Part shown: piece after piece, positions 6,812 through 8,852 of the stretch | How the letters are laid out: every line of letters starts with the position of its first letter | Numbering within the stretch: position 1 is the first letter of the stretch | Origin: an archaeon | GTDB lineage: Archaea; Altiarchaeota; Altiarchaeia; IMC4; QMZM01 | Assembly (NCBI GenBank): GCA_029933895.1 | Contig: JAOZNG010000027.1 | Coordinates: 1 to 8,852 of the forward strand | Length of the DNA stretch: 8,852 bases | Direction: 5' to 3' | Made by a program: the position numbers and the translations under genes | Notes under the pieces: model-generated | What the model was told of the DNA's origin: nothing | Seen by the model: the letters and a program-made list of their open reading frames with translations, nothing else | Database searches by the model: none

Positions 6812-8852
6812 TTATTCTCCAAAAACAGGAACGTTATCCATAAGATACTGTATCCCAGGATTACCTATACTTAAATCGTTACCGTTATCAACAACTTTGA
6901 CGAATGTTCGACTTCCCTGAGGGTATTCATTATTTCCGTTATGCCATGACCAAATATTCAGTCCTTCTGATGAAGGACTTGCTTCTTCCTGCTGGTAAAT
7001 TGATCTTATTTCTCTAAAGAAGCCGCCGTCAAAACTTGTCGTAACGTATTCTAATCCGAAAGTGCCAGTGTTTTTATAAGGAAGCCCTGGTGTGTCGGGA
7101 TCATATCTAACCATACTCAACATCCACACCTCTTTTCCGTATTCCACAGCTAAATCCCTTACAACCTTATTTACCAATCGGTGATGTATATGCCCATATT
7201 CACCCCAATTATTATGTGTTATGACTTTTTTAATATTTTCGTCTAGGAAATACGGCCTTAATTTTGTTTTGATGTTATTATATGTAATCTTTGTTTTTCT
7301 AAGCTCCGTATTCAACCAAAAGTTTTTATACTCCTCAATTGATACCTGCCCCCATACAGGCACCCAGTTATTCTTATAATAATCCGGGTGCTGGTTAACA
7401 ACATTCATGTGTGAGGGTGTTGTGGGGAGGGCTGCCAGTATGAATTTATCGCTTTCCTTCCAAAAAGGCAGCATCCATAACAGATCATCGTCTTGATGCG
7501 CGAAAATTATTATGGTTTCTCCCACCGGCTCAACGCATACCCCGTTTTGGCAAATTTGTTCTTCTGGACAATTCTGGGGGTCTCCTAACTCCAAACACTT
7601 GTCTTCATCATAATTGCCACAGGTTTCAATCTGGTTGCTACCTACACAACGAGTTTGTCCGCTAGAACATTCATCAGTGCACTCGTCTCCATCACCGCCG
7701 CTGACTTCAATACACTCGCTTGTCATTGTATCAACCATACAGCCGCCGCCGGCAATATTTACTCCACATGGATTCATCGTACAACTCACTCCACCGTAAT
7801 CCCCACAACCAGAGGGAGGACTACTACTACAACTCACGCAGTTATTGTGTTTATTCACGTAACAGATGCCTGGAACACTGCAGATATTATAGATGCAATC
7901 CTGATACCCGAAGGACATGGAATAATCGCTGCACTCCGTGATCAGAGAGCAATTAATACATGTTGGTGTTGTTGTCGCCCCCCCAGGGGAACGGAAAGGG
8001 AAAAACAGCATATTAACAATATTAACCACTACAGCCAGCAAAAGCAGGGCAATAATCACGTACTTGATAGACCTCTTCGCCTCGCTTCTCTCATAGGGCC
8101 CGAAGGATACTATCAAGGCAAGAGCATGTACTGCAAATAAAACCGCCGCCAGAATAATCAGGATAGTGGAGAAGAGACCCAGTAAACCGCTGACATTCTG
8201 ATAGCCCTCGCATCCGCTGACGCATACCGCAGTACATTGCTCCCTGGCATCGTCATCCATGATGTCAACACACCAGCCAGAGCAGCAGGATTCACAACCC
8301 TCCCTGCAGTTCGCATATCCCCCGCACAGCTCGCCCCAGATTTCAAGACAGGTATTGCAGCATTCCTTCTCAGGGTCAAAATACCCAAAGACATTCCACT
8401 CACTTCTCTTAACTGCCTGCGCGGTAATCTCCCGGCCACGGCAGATTCCAGTGCACGAGCACTTATGTAGGAGGGTTACATTCAGCGGGGATGTTGGCGG
8501 AGGCATGTATTCCTCCACAACAACAGTCACAGTATCCGTGTCTATTTTGTTTAAATCAGGGCCTGAGCCGGTGAAAGTCAATGTCACAGTAAAGGTTCCC
8601 TCAGCAGAGTACCTGTGGCTTGTTGCTTCCCCTGAACCAAAGCTGCCGTCCTTGAAATCCCACTTGAAGCCGCCTGTTCCAATAGAATCGCTGGCATCGA
8701 AGTAGGCTGTGCCCCCAACACCTATAGTGATGGTTTTTTTGTCTACCGTCTTGGGGGTCTCACCCACGTAGGCTAAAGCCCTGAAGTCAACAACCTTAAC
8801 AGTCACAGTATCCGTGTCTATTTTGTTTAAATCAGGGCCTGAGCCGGTGAAA
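6812..8852 (-). CDS. surface protein: PKD repeats, Cys-rich blocks, membrane hairpin, PIG-L deacetylase domain (5' partial)
   Basis: The frame is open to the right edge, so the N-terminus is missing; the GTG at 8806 is an internal Val. Numbering from that codon: the end of one PKD domain precedes it, and a full PKD domain spans about 6-96 (FDASDS, then WDFKDG at 49-54). A Cys-rich block with 15 Cys covers 116-199. Two membrane helices at about 207-235 and 247-269 are joined by the charged turn GPYERSEAKRS, and a second block with 21 Cys covers 283-424. A PIG-L/LmbE-like domain follows at about 430-600, with AHQDDD at 436-441 (His437, Asp440 metal ligands; Asp439 base) and GHIHH at 538-542 (His539, His542). 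It has no Cys. A positive-inside hairpin puts both flanks outside the cell, so the deacetylase probably acts on N-acetylated sugars at the surface. The helix pair resembles VirB2/TrbC-type pilin hairpins. Substrate is unknown. Confidence 0.85.
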   Translation of the reverse strand, partial: FTGSGPDLNKIDTDTVTVKVVDFRALAYVGETPKTVDKKTITIGVGGTAYFDASDSIGTGGFKWDFKDGSFGSGEATSHRYSAEGTFTVTLTFTGSGPDLNKIDTDTVTVVVEEYMPPPTSPLNVTLLHKCSCTGICRGREITAQAVKRSEWNVFGYFDPEKECCNTCLEIWGELCGGYANCREGCESCCSGWCVDIMDDDAREQCTAVCVSGCEGYQNVSGLLGLFSTILIILAAVLFAVHALALIVSFGPYERSEAKRSIKYVIIALLLLAVVVNIVNMLFFPFRSPGGATTTPTCINCSLITECSDYSMSFGYQDCIYNICSVPGICYVNKHNNCVSCSSSPPSGCGDYGGVSCTMNPCGVNIAGGGCMVDTMTSECIEVSGGDGDECTDECSSGQTRCVGSNQIETCGNYDEDKCLELGDPQNCPEEQICQNGVCVEPVGETIIIFAHQDDDLLWMLPFWKESDKFILAALPTTPSHMNVVNQHPDYYKNNWVPVWGQVSIEEYKNFWLNTELRKTKITYNNIKTKLRPYFLDENIKKVITHNNWGEYGHIHHRLVNKVVRDLAVEYGKEVWMLSMVRYDPDTPGLPYKNTGTFGLEYVTTSFDGGFFREIRSIYQQEEASPSSEGLNIWSWHNGNNEYPQGSRTFVKVVDNGNDLSIGNPGIQYLMDNVPVFGE
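8522..8576 (-). repeat. direct repeat copy A, end of the PKD domain
   Basis: This 55-bp stretch is identical to the last 55 bp of the window (8798-8852). The offset is 276 bp, exactly 92 codons. It encodes the C-terminal strand of a PKD domain, FTGSGPDLNKIDTDTVTV. The base before it on the plus strand (C at 8521) differs from its counterpart (T at 8797), which sets the left boundary. Confidence 0.97.
8798..8852 (-). repeat. direct repeat copy B, at the window edge
   Basis: The second copy of the 55-bp repeat is cut by the window end, so its full length is unknown. It encodes the same 18 residues in the preceding PKD unit, showing at least two tandem PKD modules of 92 residues with no silent differences in the shared part. 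Confidence 0.97.

Noticed and set aside
7655..8140. 161-codon plus-strand frame opposite the Cys-rich region
   Set aside because: It is antisense to a long frame with clear domains; its Thr/Ile-rich composition is the mirror of the Cys/Gly-rich codons.
8804..8806. GTG as the start of the surface protein
   Set aside because: The frame stays open to the window edge and encodes the end of another PKD module upstream, so this codon is an internal valine.

Overview
The window is archaeal chromosomal DNA. It encodes the archaeal/eukaryotic ribosomal proteins L44e and S27e and an archease. The intergenic gaps hold TATA-like boxes and no strong Shine-Dalgarno sites. The lineage cannot be fixed from sequence alone; a euryarchaeal or DPANN-like uncultivated archaeon is plausible. 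Both edges cut through genes. The right edge falls exactly on a perfect repeat, so the window is probably a whole metagenomic contig.

Layout, left to right. (1) A 5'-truncated acyl-transferring HMGL-like enzyme (citramalate/isopropylmalate/homocitrate synthase superfamily), whose internal motifs look most like Re-citrate synthase. (2) Facing it with one base between the stops, a soluble family-2 glycosyltransferase. (3) A 49-bp AT-rich divergent promoter region, then a polytopic flippase-like (LPG synthase TM/UPF0104) membrane protein. (4) A tight cassette of rpl44e, rps27e and archease joined by ATGA stop/start overlaps. rps27e is only 59 codons long. (5) On the minus strand, a phosphoglucosamine/phosphomannomutase-type enzyme (GlmM-like). 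Its stop overlaps the archease 3' end by 15 bp, and it is preceded by a leader with three consecutive hairpins and a run of eight C. (6) An AI-2E/UPF0118-family membrane protein. (7) A 331-bp gap without a convincing gene, possibly holding a decayed one. (8) A very large, 5'-truncated cell-surface protein on the minus strand: tandem PKD domains, a Cys-rich block, a two-helix membrane hairpin, a second Cys-rich block and a C-terminal PIG-L/LmbE-type deacetylase domain.

A loose theme is surface glycan metabolism: an amino-sugar phosphate mutase, a glycosyltransferase, a flippase-like protein and a predicted extracellular amino-sugar deacetylase. These genes are interleaved with translation and tRNA-ligation genes and do not form one operon. 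The two most unusual items are the surface protein architecture and the hairpin-rich leader of the mutase gene.
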